In this document: positions 7,640-15,849 of the stretch, piece by piece
Layout: the number at the start of each line of letters is the position of its first letter
Numbering within the stretch: position 1 is the stretch's first letter
Source: CAYGYG01 sp964354155
GTDB taxonomy: Bacteria; Hydrothermota; Tepidihabitantia; SM23-42; CAYGYG01
Reading direction: 5' to 3'
Length of the DNA: 64,000 bases
Assembly (NCBI GenBank): GCA_964354155.1
Contig: CAYGYG010000002.1
Coordinates: 98,071-162,070, forward strand
Notes under the pieces: model-generated
Databases searched by the model: none
What the model saw: the letters and a program-made list of their open reading frames with translations, nothing else
What the model was told of the DNA's origin: nothing
Made by a program: the position numbers and the translations under genes

Positions 7640-10408
7640 TTATTCCTTTAACGGTTGGGGCAGCAGAAACATTTCGGTGGGCGAGAGGACCCGGCGGCCC
7701 TCGATCTCGTCAATGAAACCCTCGGTTTCGCGGTGCAGCGCCGGGTACCCGGAGTCAAGGTACACTCTTACGAGCCGCGCGAGCCGATCCCTTAATTCCG
7801 TCGTTCGATGCGCGCCGGGTAACTGACGGTAGACGTCGCGGAGGGTTTTGAGCACAATGGTGCGGTGCGCGTCGGTATTGGCCGAGGCCAGGGCTTTCTC
7901 GAGCGGTGCGATGGTTGACCCCCCGATCAGGGCAAGCGAGGCGGAGGCCGCGGTCTTCACGATGAACGATGGATCATAGATTTGAGCCAGCAGTGTTGAT
8001 ATCCCGGCCGAATCGGCCAATTCACCTAGCGCAACAGCAACGCGAAGCCGCATCCGCTCTTTGAAGTGATGTGCGTACTTGATGATGTGGGGAATGGCTC
8101 TGGTCTCCTTTATCGTGCCGAGCGCGGTTATGAGCAGACCGGCCAGTGTATCATTCGAGATCTTCGCCAGCATGCGAGTCAGCGTATCACCAGTACCGGC
8201 CGCCTTGAGACGACCCAGAAAATAGATGGAATTCCTGATGACCGTATCTCTCTTGTCGTGTAGACCCTTGAACAGATAAACAGCCGCGCTATCTCGGAAG
8301 GCTTTGAAGAGGTCTTCGAAGGCTTCGTAAGCCAGACCGTCGTAGGTAGCGAACTCGCGTTCGTAGACGTATTTGACCGCCTTGACGCCGTATTGCTCCC
8401 TGAGCATGCGGCGGGCCGTCTTCACTTTGCCGATATCGGCTCGTACCTGCCAGAGTGATGCGTAGTGAAAGAGCTGCGCCATTTTCGCTGAGTCGGTCTT
8501 CATCGTGTCGAGTTCCGGGAAGACCGCGGTCGTATCTTCCCAGGTTTCGACCATCGGGGCCAGGGCCTCAAGATCCATGCCCAGCGCCACGGTACCCGAT
8601 GTCCAGACGTGATTGTTGGCTCCCTTGTCTTTCTCAGCATAGCGGTCATCGCCCTGCAGGTCAACGAAGAGACCGATACCGCCGGTGCCGCGCGCCCAGT
8701 TGGCGCCGCCCTCGCTCAGATCCTGGCGCGACGTGTAGTCATCGTTGCCGCGGGAATCGATGAAGATGCCGACCGAATTGGTCAGGCCGATGCCCTGTCC
8801 GCCGCTGGCGTAGTAGACGTCGTCGCCATCCTTGTCCCAGAGCCAACCGACCGCGAGATCATGACCTTCGCCCTGGGCCGGGCCGAATCTCGAGAAGTAG
8901 TGGTCGTCGCCCTCAAGGTCGAAAAGGCCGCCCACCGACAGGTGGATGCCGGCGCCCTGCGAGTACTGGGCGGCGGAGTAGAGGTCATTGCCTTGTTCGT
9001 CGAGCAGGATGCCCAGGGCATACCAGTATGATGTTGCCTGGGCGTATACTTCGCCGATATACTTGTCATTGCCCGCTCGGTCGCAGAGAAATCCAATGCC
9101 GCCGGACGCGACATCACGCCAGCCGAAGCCAAAACCCTGGGCGAATGAACGGTACTGATCAGGGTCAAGGGGCAGGTGAAGGTACTGCCCGCCGGCGTAG
9201 TATACGTCATCGCCTTCGTCGTCAACCAGCAGTCCGTAACCCCATGGACCGCCCAAGCCCTGGGTCCAATTGTAGGAATGGTAGATATCGTCGCCGCTGC
9301 GGTCAACAAGGATACCGGAGCCGAAGTTGCCGGCGGCCTGGGTGAAATAACCGTCCTGATACGAGTCACGGCCTTGCTCGTCGATGAGCATGCCGAACCC
9401 GAAAAGACCGGCGCCATGGGCAATGTGGAATGCGTTGTAGATGTCATCACCTTGAAGATCCCATAGGACGGCTGCGCCGAAGAGTGCTGCGCCCTGGTTG
9501 ACGAGCTTATCATGGTTGCGATAGACGTCATCGCCGGCCAGGTCAATGACAAAGCTCACCGGATGGCTGAAGCGGCCGACCGCGCCGGCAGCCCGGCTTT
9601 CGTAGATATCGTTGCCCCCAAGATCGATGATGGCGGCGAAGTCGCCTGAGTATACGTTGTGCCCGGGACCGCCGATGACGACTTTGCCGTGGCCAGCCAG
9701 TTCGATCGTACCATAAACCTCACCGACGACGCCGTCGACCTGAGGCGCGGCCGGGAATGTTGGCCGCGAGAGGCCTTTGATCAAGGGGAGCGCTTGCTGC
9801 AAACCGGCGGCAAGTGTTGCGCCGGCCTGGTGGATCTCAAAAATGTCGATTTTCCTCGAGAGCCTGAGGACCGAGGTCATTTTCAGCGAGTCGCCGCGGC
9901 CGACGCCCATCCCGAACTCCTTTTGGAGTGCGCCGGCATAGCCGTGGACCAGCGAATCCCCCTCGTCCGACCACAGACTTGGTGCGGTGTAGATAAGACT
10001 TTCCTGCTCGGCCGGGGAGAGGCCTTTGAATGCCCGGTCAAGATGAACTTGGGTCAAGGTGAATATCTCCTTGATGATCGCGGTGAAATCCCGGGCGGTG
10101 TATCGATCTGGCCGGGCGTATCTTCCCCAGATCTCGTTGCACGTGAAGGCCGGATAGTCGGCGGCCTGCGTCAACCTATGAACCGTGCGACCGGATTGAA
10201 GAACGTAGTCCGGCACCGCGAGCGGATGATCCATGAGGTTGCTTACGACCTTAAGCCGAAAGCTATCGAAGAGCCACTGCTTGTCATATTCAAGGTCACG
10301 GACCGTGAGGTTCATCAGACTGAGCCCTTCCCGGACATGCTCGTATTCAACCTGCCACGAGCTATCCGGCTGGCCGGTAACGGTAAGTAATAGTAACAGG
10401 ATCGTCAT
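7640..10408 (-). CDS. Secreted GxDxY tandem-repeat protein with C-terminal HEAT-like repeats
   Basis: A 922-residue protein with a short hydrophobic start (MTILLLLLTVTG) that probably serves as a signal peptide. Residues 20-220 are a mixed domain I do not recognise. Residues 240-612 hold twelve copies of a motif hydrophobic-hydrophobic-D-x-x-G-(D/N/R)-D-x-Y, at 264, 291, 319, 345, 371, 398, 445, 472, 499, 527, 553 and 585. Spacing is mostly 26-28 residues, and a QGxG element often falls between copies. Residues about 720-895 contain HEAT-like helical repeats (DTLAGLLITALGTIKETRAI and similar). The acidic turns suggest calcium-stabilised coils of a beta-solenoid, but this is inference. Start supported by AAAGGAGA upstream. 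No enzymatic motif was seen. Confidence 0.85.
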   Translation of the reverse strand: MTILLLLLTVTGQPDSSWQVEYEHVREGLSLMNLTVRDLEYDKQWLFDSFRLKVVSNLMDHPLAVPDYVLQSGRTVHRLTQAADYPAFTCNEIWGRYARPDRYTARDFTAIIKEIFTLTQVHLDRAFKGLSPAEQESLIYTAPSLWSDEGDSLVHGYAGALQKEFGMGVGRGDSLKMTSVLRLSRKIDIFEIHQAGATLAAGLQQALPLIKGLSRPTFPAAPQVDGVVGEVYGTIELAGHGKVVIGGPGHNVYSGDFAAIIDLGGNDIYESRAAGAVGRFSHPVSFVIDLAGDDVYRNHDKLVNQGAALFGAAVLWDLQGDDIYNAFHIAHGAGLFGFGMLIDEQGRDSYQDGYFTQAAGNFGSGILVDRSGDDIYHSYNWTQGLGGPWGYGLLVDDEGDDVYYAGGQYLHLPLDPDQYRSFAQGFGFGWRDVASGGIGFLCDRAGNDKYIGEVYAQATSYWYALGILLDEQGNDLYSAAQYSQGAGIHLSVGGLFDLEGDDHYFSRFGPAQGEGHDLAVGWLWDKDGDDVYYASGGQGIGLTNSVGIFIDSRGNDDYTSRQDLSEGGANWARGTGGIGLFVDLQGDDRYAEKDKGANNHVWTSGTVALGMDLEALAPMVETWEDTTAVFPELDTMKTDSAKMAQLFHYASLWQVRADIGKVKTARRMLREQYGVKAVKYVYEREFATYDGLAYEAFEDLFKAFRDSAAVYLFKGLHDKRDTVIRNSIYFLGRLKAAGTGDTLTRMLAKISNDTLAGLLITALGTIKETRAIPHIIKYAHHFKERMRLRVAVALGELADSAGISTLLAQIYDPSFIVKTAASASLALIGGSTIAPLEKALASANTDAHRTIVLKTLRDVYRQLPGAHRTTELRDRLARLVRVYLDSGYPALHRETEGFIDEIEGRRVLSPTEMFLLPQPLKE

Positions 10409-10469
10409 GGTTTCTCCTTTGTTTGTTGGCGGGACGATACCGGCCGTACTGTGTCGGCCGGCGCGGCGA

Positions 10470-10497
10470 ATTATACCGGAAAGCGCCGCGCCGTCAA
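10470..10497 (-). promoter_or_regulatory. Promoter for GxDxY repeat protein gene
   Basis: Minus-strand TTGACG (10497-10492), 16-bp spacer, TATAAT (10475-10470), about 60 nt before the ATG at 10408. Confidence 0.88.
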
Positions 10498-10552
10498 GCC
10501 AGCAATAGAGTCACGGTCTCTTGGAACGGGACTTGTCATTCAACATTCGACA

Positions 10553-10580
10553 TTGACCGATCACGCTTATTGGGTAGAAT
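10553..10580 (+). promoter_or_regulatory. Promoter upstream of CrtI-like oxidoreductase
   Basis: TTGACC, 16-bp spacer, TAGAAT. The predicted transcript start falls at about 10587, virtually on an ATG (10586) that opens a 15-codon frame, and 75 nt before the oxidoreductase start. Confidence 0.78.
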
Positions 10581-10585
10581 AGCCC

Positions 10586-10633
10586 ATGGCAAGAGCCCGA
10601 GGATTCCGTCACGTATTAAGTCAATACCGATGA
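10586..10633 (+). other. Possible leaderless 15-codon upstream ORF
   Basis: An ATG begins 5 nt after the -10 box and opens a 15-residue frame (MARARGFRHVLSQYR) with stop TGA at 10631-10633, 28 nt before the oxidoreductase start. The position matches the leaderless start geometry of other genes here. It is arginine-rich (four Arg). It may be a leader peptide, or coincidence; a short frame like this has no statistical weight alone. Confidence 0.3.
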
Positions 10634-10661
10634 GCCGAAGACAGGCTCGGTGAGATGCTGC

Positions 10662-12158
10662 ATGCCGGGATTCGACCCTAAGTACAAGAAGATAGCTATC
10701 ATTGGTGCGGGGATGGGTGGGCTGGTGGCCGGCAACTTGCTGGCCCGGCGGGGTCACCGGGTGACGATGTTTGAATCACATGGCTCGCCCGGCGGGTACA
10801 CCGCGGGCTTCTGGAGGAAGGGATACTATTTTGAAAGCGGCACGTTATCCTTCGAATCGTCGGATGTGGTTTTCAAAGTCATGAAGGAACTGGATGTGTT
10901 CGACCGGGTCAAATTCGTCCGGCAGGTGACGCAATTGAAGTCAAAGGAAATGGACGGGGTCTGCAAGAGCTACGATGATCTGAAGAGCCTCTTCCGTGCG
11001 TCTTACCCGAGCGAGCGGACGAAGCTCGATAAGTATTTCGGCGCGGTCGACAAGATGTGCCGCGCGATGACGGCCGTGATGAGCCCGGCGGGATTCGGTG
11101 ATTACCTATTGTATCCGGTTCACGTTGTCAATGGCATACGTCTCTACAAGAAGTACGAGAAGGTGACGATCACCGATTTCACTGCCCGGTACTTTGCCCC
11201 GGGCTCGTCGTTATACGGTTTCTTCAAGAGCCTGGGTTATCCGGACATGTCGGCGGCGATAGTCGGTCCCGCCTACCTATCATTCTTTGACGACTACTGG
11301 ACCGTGGCGGGTGGGATGCAGTCGTGGGCCGACGCCCTGGCGGACAATTTCCGCCGGCTGGGTGGTGACCTGCAGTTGAATGTGCCGGTCACCAAGATCC
11401 TGACCAAGCACGGTCGGGCGGTCGGCGTCGTCGCGAAGGACGTCGCCCATGACGCAGATTATGTCATTTCGGCGGCTGACTACAAGAAGACCATGCTGTG
11501 TTTGCTTGACGACCAATCCCTGCTGCCGGAGTCATTGCGGAAGAAGACGAATGAAGCAGCCGTCTCGGAGGGTGTATTCACGGTGTACCTTGGACTCAAA
11601 TTGCCGAATGACCAGTTGCGGAAGTACCTCAAAGTCCCCCACGCCAGCTACTACGATGAGCAGCCGGGTGTGAACATCCGTGATGTCGATGACGAGAAGT
11701 ATTTCGAGAAGACTTCGGTTCTGCTCTATTCGCCCTCACTGCTGAACCCTGAGCTGGCGCCGGAAGGCAGGTCCTCACTCATGATCCAGACCGCATCGCC
11801 CTACCGCTGGATGGGGAATTGGGGCGGCGGTGACAAGGCTAAGTACCGGCAACTGAAAGCGAGCGTAGAAAAGACATTGATCGCAAAAGCCGCGGCCGCG
11901 GTACCGGGCCTGGCCGACAATATTGAGTTCGAAGACGCGGCCACTCCCCTGACCTATGAGCGCTACACCGGCAACACGGATGGCGCCACGTCGGCCTGGA
12001 GCTGGAATCCAAAGAACAGGTTCTACCGCAACATCATGAGCATCAGCATTCGAACCCCGGTTACGAACCTCCTGATCGGCTCAAGTTGGTCATGCCAGAT
12101 CGGCGGCATTCCGAGCGCGATCAACGCGGCCCGTGCCTGCGCCCGGGTAATAGGGTAG
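10662..12158 (+). CDS. FAD-dependent CrtI/phytoene desaturase-like oxidoreductase
   Basis: A 498-residue flavoprotein. The Rossmann dinucleotide-binding motif is at the N-terminus (IAIIGAGMGGLVAGNLLARRG, shown in part), followed by the CrtI-family GGYTAGFWRKGYYFESG segment and a C-terminal FAD-contact region (LLIGSSWSCQIGGIPSAINA, in part). The family includes carotenoid desaturases, retinol saturases and related all-trans isoprenoid oxidoreductases; no crtB or other carotenoid gene is nearby, so the substrate is unknown. The start was set at ATG 10662, which has GGTGAG 7 nt upstream; a GTG at 10650 would add four residues. Confidence 0.85.
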   Translation: MPGFDPKYKKIAIIGAGMGGLVAGNLLARRGHRVTMFESHGSPGGYTAGFWRKGYYFESGTLSFESSDVVFKVMKELDVFDRVKFVRQVTQLKSKEMDGVCKSYDDLKSLFRASYPSERTKLDKYFGAVDKMCRAMTAVMSPAGFGDYLLYPVHVVNGIRLYKKYEKVTITDFTARYFAPGSSLYGFFKSLGYPDMSAAIVGPAYLSFFDDYWTVAGGMQSWADALADNFRRLGGDLQLNVPVTKILTKHGRAVGVVAKDVAHDADYVISAADYKKTMLCLLDDQSLLPESLRKKTNEAAVSEGVFTVYLGLKLPNDQLRKYLKVPHASYYDEQPGVNIRDVDDEKYFEKTSVLLYSPSLLNPELAPEGRSSLMIQTASPYRWMGNWGGGDKAKYRQLKASVEKTLIAKAAAAVPGLADNIEFEDAATPLTYERYTGNTDGATSAWSWNPKNRFYRNIMSISIRTPVTNLLIGSSWSCQIGGIPSAINAARACARVIG

Positions 12159-12162
12159 ACGT

Positions 12163-12813
12163 ATGGCGGAAGCAATGAACCGGCCAGGCGGGATTGTCGT
12201 TTTGCTCGCGGCGTTGTCTCTCGTGGTCACAGCCTGTGAACGGGCCCGGCCAACCGGCCGGGCGGACGGGCCGATTGATATCTCCAAAGACCCGGTGGCG
12301 CAGCCGGTCGGCTATGACACCGCGGTGACCGTATCCATTCGGGACGGCGAATTCAAACTGACGCTCCTAGACCGCTATGAGATATCGGGCATCGTTGTCG
12401 CGCGCCAGACGTTCAGCTCAGGGTGGTCGGCCGTACTCGCGCCGGTGGACTTGTCCCTGGCCTGGGGTGAGATCACCACGCCGGAGAAGGCCAAGTATGT
12501 CAGGTACAAGCATAGCGGACGCTGGTACCACTACTGGATTGCCGCGGACAGCCCGGTGAGCCAGATCGAAGTGATCGAGCATTCGTGCAACTGCCACATT
12601 ATTCCCGTCAACCGCAACGTGATGCGGGCGGCCCGGGCGGTGAAGAAGAAGGCGGCTGTCAGGTTGTCCGGGTTTCTTGTCAATGTTGACGGGAAGTACC
12701 GGGGCGGTGACTACTGGTGGTACACGAGCCGGAGCCGCAGCGACACCGGGGATGCTTCGTGCGAGGTTTGCTATGTCACTTGTGTCCAGATTGACGACGT
12801 TTTGTACGAATAG
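12163..12813 (+). CDS. Conserved lipoprotein with HSCNCH and C-x2-C-x3-C cysteine clusters
   Basis: A 216-residue protein with a lipoprotein signal ending in VVTAC (C25). The body resembles a widespread uncharacterised bacterial family: APVDLSLAWGEI near 93, a WY(H)YW stretch near 121, HSxNxHIIP near 140, and a C-terminal RSDTGDASCE segment. In the family the HS..H segment usually reads as HSANxHLIP; here it is H140-S-C142-N-C144-H145, matched by C200, C203 and C207. That makes five extra cysteines, compatible with disulfides or a metal site. It begins 4 bp after the oxidoreductase stop, so they are probably co-transcribed. Confidence 0.75.
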   Translation: MAEAMNRPGGIVVLLAALSLVVTACERARPTGRADGPIDISKDPVAQPVGYDTAVTVSIRDGEFKLTLLDRYEISGIVVARQTFSSGWSAVLAPVDLSLAWGEITTPEKAKYVRYKHSGRWYHYWIAADSPVSQIEVIEHSCNCHIIPVNRNVMRAARAVKKKAAVRLSGFLVNVDGKYRGGDYWWYTSRSRSDTGDASCEVCYVTCVQIDDVLYE

Positions 12814-12854
12814 CTGACAAAGGCCAGATGTTTGGCCGGAGGTGATTCATAAGT

Positions 12855-13475
12855 ATGCCATCGCAGATCAGTAGGATACTGAGCACCAGCATCTTGTTGG
12901 TGGTCATCGTGGTGTTGTTGGATTCGGGATGTACCGCCCGGGCGAAGACGGCATCGGACGATTTTACGTCTGTATCTCGGAGAGAGAAGGCCGGAACGCA
13001 CAAGACAACGATGGGGGCGAGGGTGCTCGCCGCGGCACTGAAATACCGGGGCGTGCGGTTTCAAGTCAACGGCCGCTCCAAGAAAGGCGTGGATGCCGCG
13101 GGTCTTGTTTTCCTGTCTTACCGCGATGCAACGGGGAAAGACTATAAGCAGCTGTCAACCTGGCCCCGCATCCTGATTGAGACCGAAGCTCTGGGCAAGC
13201 TGGTCGCAGGGCTGGAGGGTGTGATCAAGGGCATGATTGATTTCGGCAAGATCGCCGAGGGCGACATCATTTTCTTCCTGATTCCTTTTCGGGTCGGCTC
13301 AGACGCCGATCCTCTGGTCGTGATTAACAAGGTCGACTACTGGGCCTGGACCATCGGTATCAGCGCGGGTCAAGGCCGGTGCCTCTACGTCCATCAGGAC
13401 GACCGAGTTCGCCTCGAATCGATTGATGCATTGCTGGGCGAGAACGATGCGATATTCGTAACCCGCCTGGAATGA
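12855..13475 (+). CDS. NlpC/P60-fold lipoprotein lacking catalytic residues (probable pseudoenzyme)
   Basis: A 206-residue lipoprotein (lipobox LDSGC, C26). The region from residue 55 follows the NlpC/P60 layout: ALKYRGVRF, then GVDAAGLVFLSYRDATG where active enzymes have GxDCSGLV, then IAEGDIIFF corresponding to the GDLVFF element, then TIGISAGQGRCLYVHQ where active enzymes have HVGIYxGxG. The catalytic Cys is Ala81 and the catalytic His position reads Thr166, so peptidase activity is unlikely. It could bind peptidoglycan or serve as a scaffold. GGAGGTGA about 10 nt before the ATG supports the start. It lies in a run of three lipoprotein genes. Confidence 0.7.
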   Translation: MPSQISRILSTSILLVVIVVLLDSGCTARAKTASDDFTSVSRREKAGTHKTTMGARVLAAALKYRGVRFQVNGRSKKGVDAAGLVFLSYRDATGKDYKQLSTWPRILIETEALGKLVAGLEGVIKGMIDFGKIAEGDIIFFLIPFRVGSDADPLVVINKVDYWAWTIGISAGQGRCLYVHQDDRVRLESIDALLGENDAIFVTRLE

Positions 13476-13518
13476 TACGACCCGCGCTCCTTGTTCCGCG
13501 TCGGGACTGAGCGACGTC

Positions 13519-14097
13519 ATGCGACCGACAAGGTCGTGGCTGGGGATCACCGCAATCGGGTGGCTACTCTGCCTGAGCTGCGTGCCATCGGGCTACTTCC
13601 AGTTAGGGATGTACGCGAACCGCGAACGGCGATTCGATGACGCAATCCACTACTACACGCTTCACCTCCAGCAGAACCCCGGTGACGCCGAGGCCTATCG
13701 CAACCGGGCTCTGGCGTACTTGTACAAGGGCTTATTCGACTCGACCCTGGCCGACTGCGGCCGTGCTCTGGCGCTGCGGCCGAATTTGGGCGAGGCATTT
13801 CATCTCACTGGACTGGTCTCGTTCTTTCGCCGCGACTACGAGACGGCGATCGGTTACTTCAATCAGGCGACCGAACTGGAGCCTCGTCTCCATGATACGT
13901 ACCTCACGCGGGGTCGTTGCTACATGGCGCTGAACCGATGCGAACTTGCCCTCAGCGATTTCAACAAGGCGCTGGTGCTAAGACCGCAAGATGCCGTTGT
14001 CCTTAATCTGCGGGCCGAGGTTTTGGAGAGGCTGGGCCGATTTCCGGAGGCGGCCCGGGATCGGGACGGGGCGAGCAAACTGCGTCGAAGAAAGTGA
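13519..14097 (+). CDS. TPR-repeat lipoprotein
   Basis: A 192-residue protein with a lipoprotein signal (lipobox LCLSC) followed by four or five TPR units of 34 residues (for example AYRNRALAYLYKGLFDSTLADCGRALALRP). TPR arrays mediate protein-protein contacts; in outer-membrane lipoproteins they often act as assembly or secretion adaptors. No catalytic domain is present. It is the last gene of the run starting at 10662. Confidence 0.85.
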   Translation: MRPTRSWLGITAIGWLLCLSCVPSGYFQLGMYANRERRFDDAIHYYTLHLQQNPGDAEAYRNRALAYLYKGLFDSTLADCGRALALRPNLGEAFHLTGLVSFFRRDYETAIGYFNQATELEPRLHDTYLTRGRCYMALNRCELALSDFNKALVLRPQDAVVLNLRAEVLERLGRFPEAARDRDGASKLRRRK

Positions 14098-14143
14098 GGC
14101 GGGTTGGGTTCAACACCGGGTGGGCGGTGTCAGGGCAAGAGCA

Positions 14144-15706
14144 TTAAGTCAACAGTTTCTTGACCACGGTTTTGACTTCTTTTAAACCAAATAGCTGCGC
14201 CAGGCAGTAGAAGACAACAAGAGATAAGAAGCCGGCGGTAAGAACTTCGAATACGCGGGGCAAAAAGGCGAGTCCCATTTCTTTCTCAAGGAATGAAATG
14301 TAGAAAAATCCAAAAAGCCCTGCGGGAATCGAAGCGGTCAGGACGATTGAAAAATAGCGGAGCAAAGGCAAAATACTGATGCCAGTGATTTTGTATTTGA
14401 GGAAGTAAAGCAGGATTGATAGATTGACGAATGTTGCTATTGTCAGGGCTAGGGGGAATGCACGAAGTTTTAGTGTCCCCATGAGTAGTACATTGAGGAT
14501 AACATTGACGGCAACCGAAGCGAGACTTGCATACATGGGTGTTTTGGAATCGTGGTAGGAATAGAATAGGGAAGCAATAACCCGGATGGCCGAAGCAAAA
14601 GGTATACCTAATGTGTACAGGAACAGGGTTTGAGCGACGAACGAAGTATCCAAGGGGGTAAACTTGCCATATTGGTAAACGAGTCTCACAATAGGCGTGG
14701 ACAGACATAATATGATAATCGAGATTGGTATGGTTAGAAGAAGAACTAACTTCAATGATTCAAGAAGAGTCAAGCGGGCATCATCGAGTTTACCTTCGGT
14801 GACTTTCTTGGCGATTGCCGGTAAAGCGACGCTGCCCACCGCCACGCCGAAAAGACCCAAAGGCAGTTGCATTATGCGATAAGCGTAATTTAACCATGAA
14901 AGGTTGCCTTGTCCGGGCAAAAAAGAAATGAGAAACAGATTGACCAGAAAATTCACTCGTGAACCGGCGAGTCCCAGTGATACCGGGACGTAGCGTTTGA
15001 GAATTCTTTTGAAACCCTCATCTCCAAAATTAAGGTACAGCGAATATTTGAATCCTTTTCGAATCAAGGACGGGACCTGAACCAGGAACTGAAAAAGACC
15101 ACCGATCGTTACCGCGATTGCCACTCCGATGATCGGATCGATCCCGCGCGACTTCAAAAATCCGTAAGATATGACCGTTACCGCAATCGAAAAGATGTTG
15201 AAAAAAGCCGGAGCAACCGCCGGCACGAAGAATTTATTGAAAGTATTGAGGATGGCCATTGCCCAAGCAGCCAGGGCAATGAAAAGGAGAAAGGGAAACA
15301 TAATCCTTGTGAGCAGCGAGGTCATGGTGAGCTTGTCGGGCACTTTTTCGAAACCCATTGCCAATGTGTGTGAAATGGGATAGGAGAAGATCATACCCAG
15401 CACAACCAATAAACCAACGATCAACACTATCCCGTTGAAGACATTGCTGGCCAGTCGGAACGCTTCTTCTTTACCTTTCCTAGTTAGAGTTTCAGAAAAA
15501 GTCGGAATGAAGGCAGCGGACAGACCACTCTCGGCAAAAAGGTCGCGGAAAGTGTTGGGAATTCTAAAAGCAGCGTTGAATACATCGGCGGCAAAACCAG
15601 CACCAAATAGGTAGGCAATAACCTGATCCCGGACTAGACCGAGAATCCGGCTGATGGTGGTGCCGATGGTGAAGGACCGGACCCGCCGGGTAAGATCTTC
15701 AGGCAT
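14144..15706 (-). CDS. murJ: Lipid II flippase MurJ
   Basis: A 520-residue polytopic membrane protein of the MviN/MurJ branch of the MOP superfamily, which flips undecaprenyl-linked lipid II for peptidoglycan synthesis. Diagnostic features include the N-terminal RSFTIGTTISRILGLVRDQV, LFAESGLSAAFIPTFSE near residue 55, and RIMFPFLLFIALAAWAMAIL. Length and roughly 14 hydrophobic segments fit the family. It converges on the TPR lipoprotein gene. Codon use looks more AT-leaning than its neighbours (runs of aaa, gaa, att), which might reflect transfer or different selection. Confidence 0.93.
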   Translation of the reverse strand: MPEDLTRRVRSFTIGTTISRILGLVRDQVIAYLFGAGFAADVFNAAFRIPNTFRDLFAESGLSAAFIPTFSETLTRKGKEEAFRLASNVFNGIVLIVGLLVVLGMIFSYPISHTLAMGFEKVPDKLTMTSLLTRIMFPFLLFIALAAWAMAILNTFNKFFVPAVAPAFFNIFSIAVTVISYGFLKSRGIDPIIGVAIAVTIGGLFQFLVQVPSLIRKGFKYSLYLNFGDEGFKRILKRYVPVSLGLAGSRVNFLVNLFLISFLPGQGNLSWLNYAYRIMQLPLGLFGVAVGSVALPAIAKKVTEGKLDDARLTLLESLKLVLLLTIPISIIILCLSTPIVRLVYQYGKFTPLDTSFVAQTLFLYTLGIPFASAIRVIASLFYSYHDSKTPMYASLASVAVNVILNVLLMGTLKLRAFPLALTIATFVNLSILLYFLKYKITGISILPLLRYFSIVLTASIPAGLFGFFYISFLEKEMGLAFLPRVFEVLTAGFLSLVVFYCLAQLFGLKEVKTVVKKLLT

Positions 15707-15765
15707 TACGGTTAGCTCTCTTCTTGGTGCAGTTACATTCGTGCGAACAATCCAAGGCCAAGGTT

Positions 15766-15839
15766 ATCAGGATATCAGCCCATCAGGTTGAACGTCCGAT
15801 CGCCTTTCTCCTGATAAGCTGACCGGCCGATATCCTGAT
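15766..15839. repeat. Inverted repeat ATCAGGATATC / GATATCCTGAT
   Basis: Two perfect 11-bp arms (15766-15776 and 15829-15839) are separated by 52 bp in the 143-bp gap between two minus-strand genes. ATCAG recurs 7 and 16 bp after the first copy, so this may be another short-repeat tract. No T tract follows, so a terminator is not supported. Confidence 0.55.
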
Positions 15840-15849
15840 GTCCTCCAGA

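Noticed and set aside
14101..14143. CACCG/CGGTG hairpin between convergent TPR-lipoprotein and murJ genes
   Set aside because: Only a 5-bp stem without T tracts; too weak to call a terminator.
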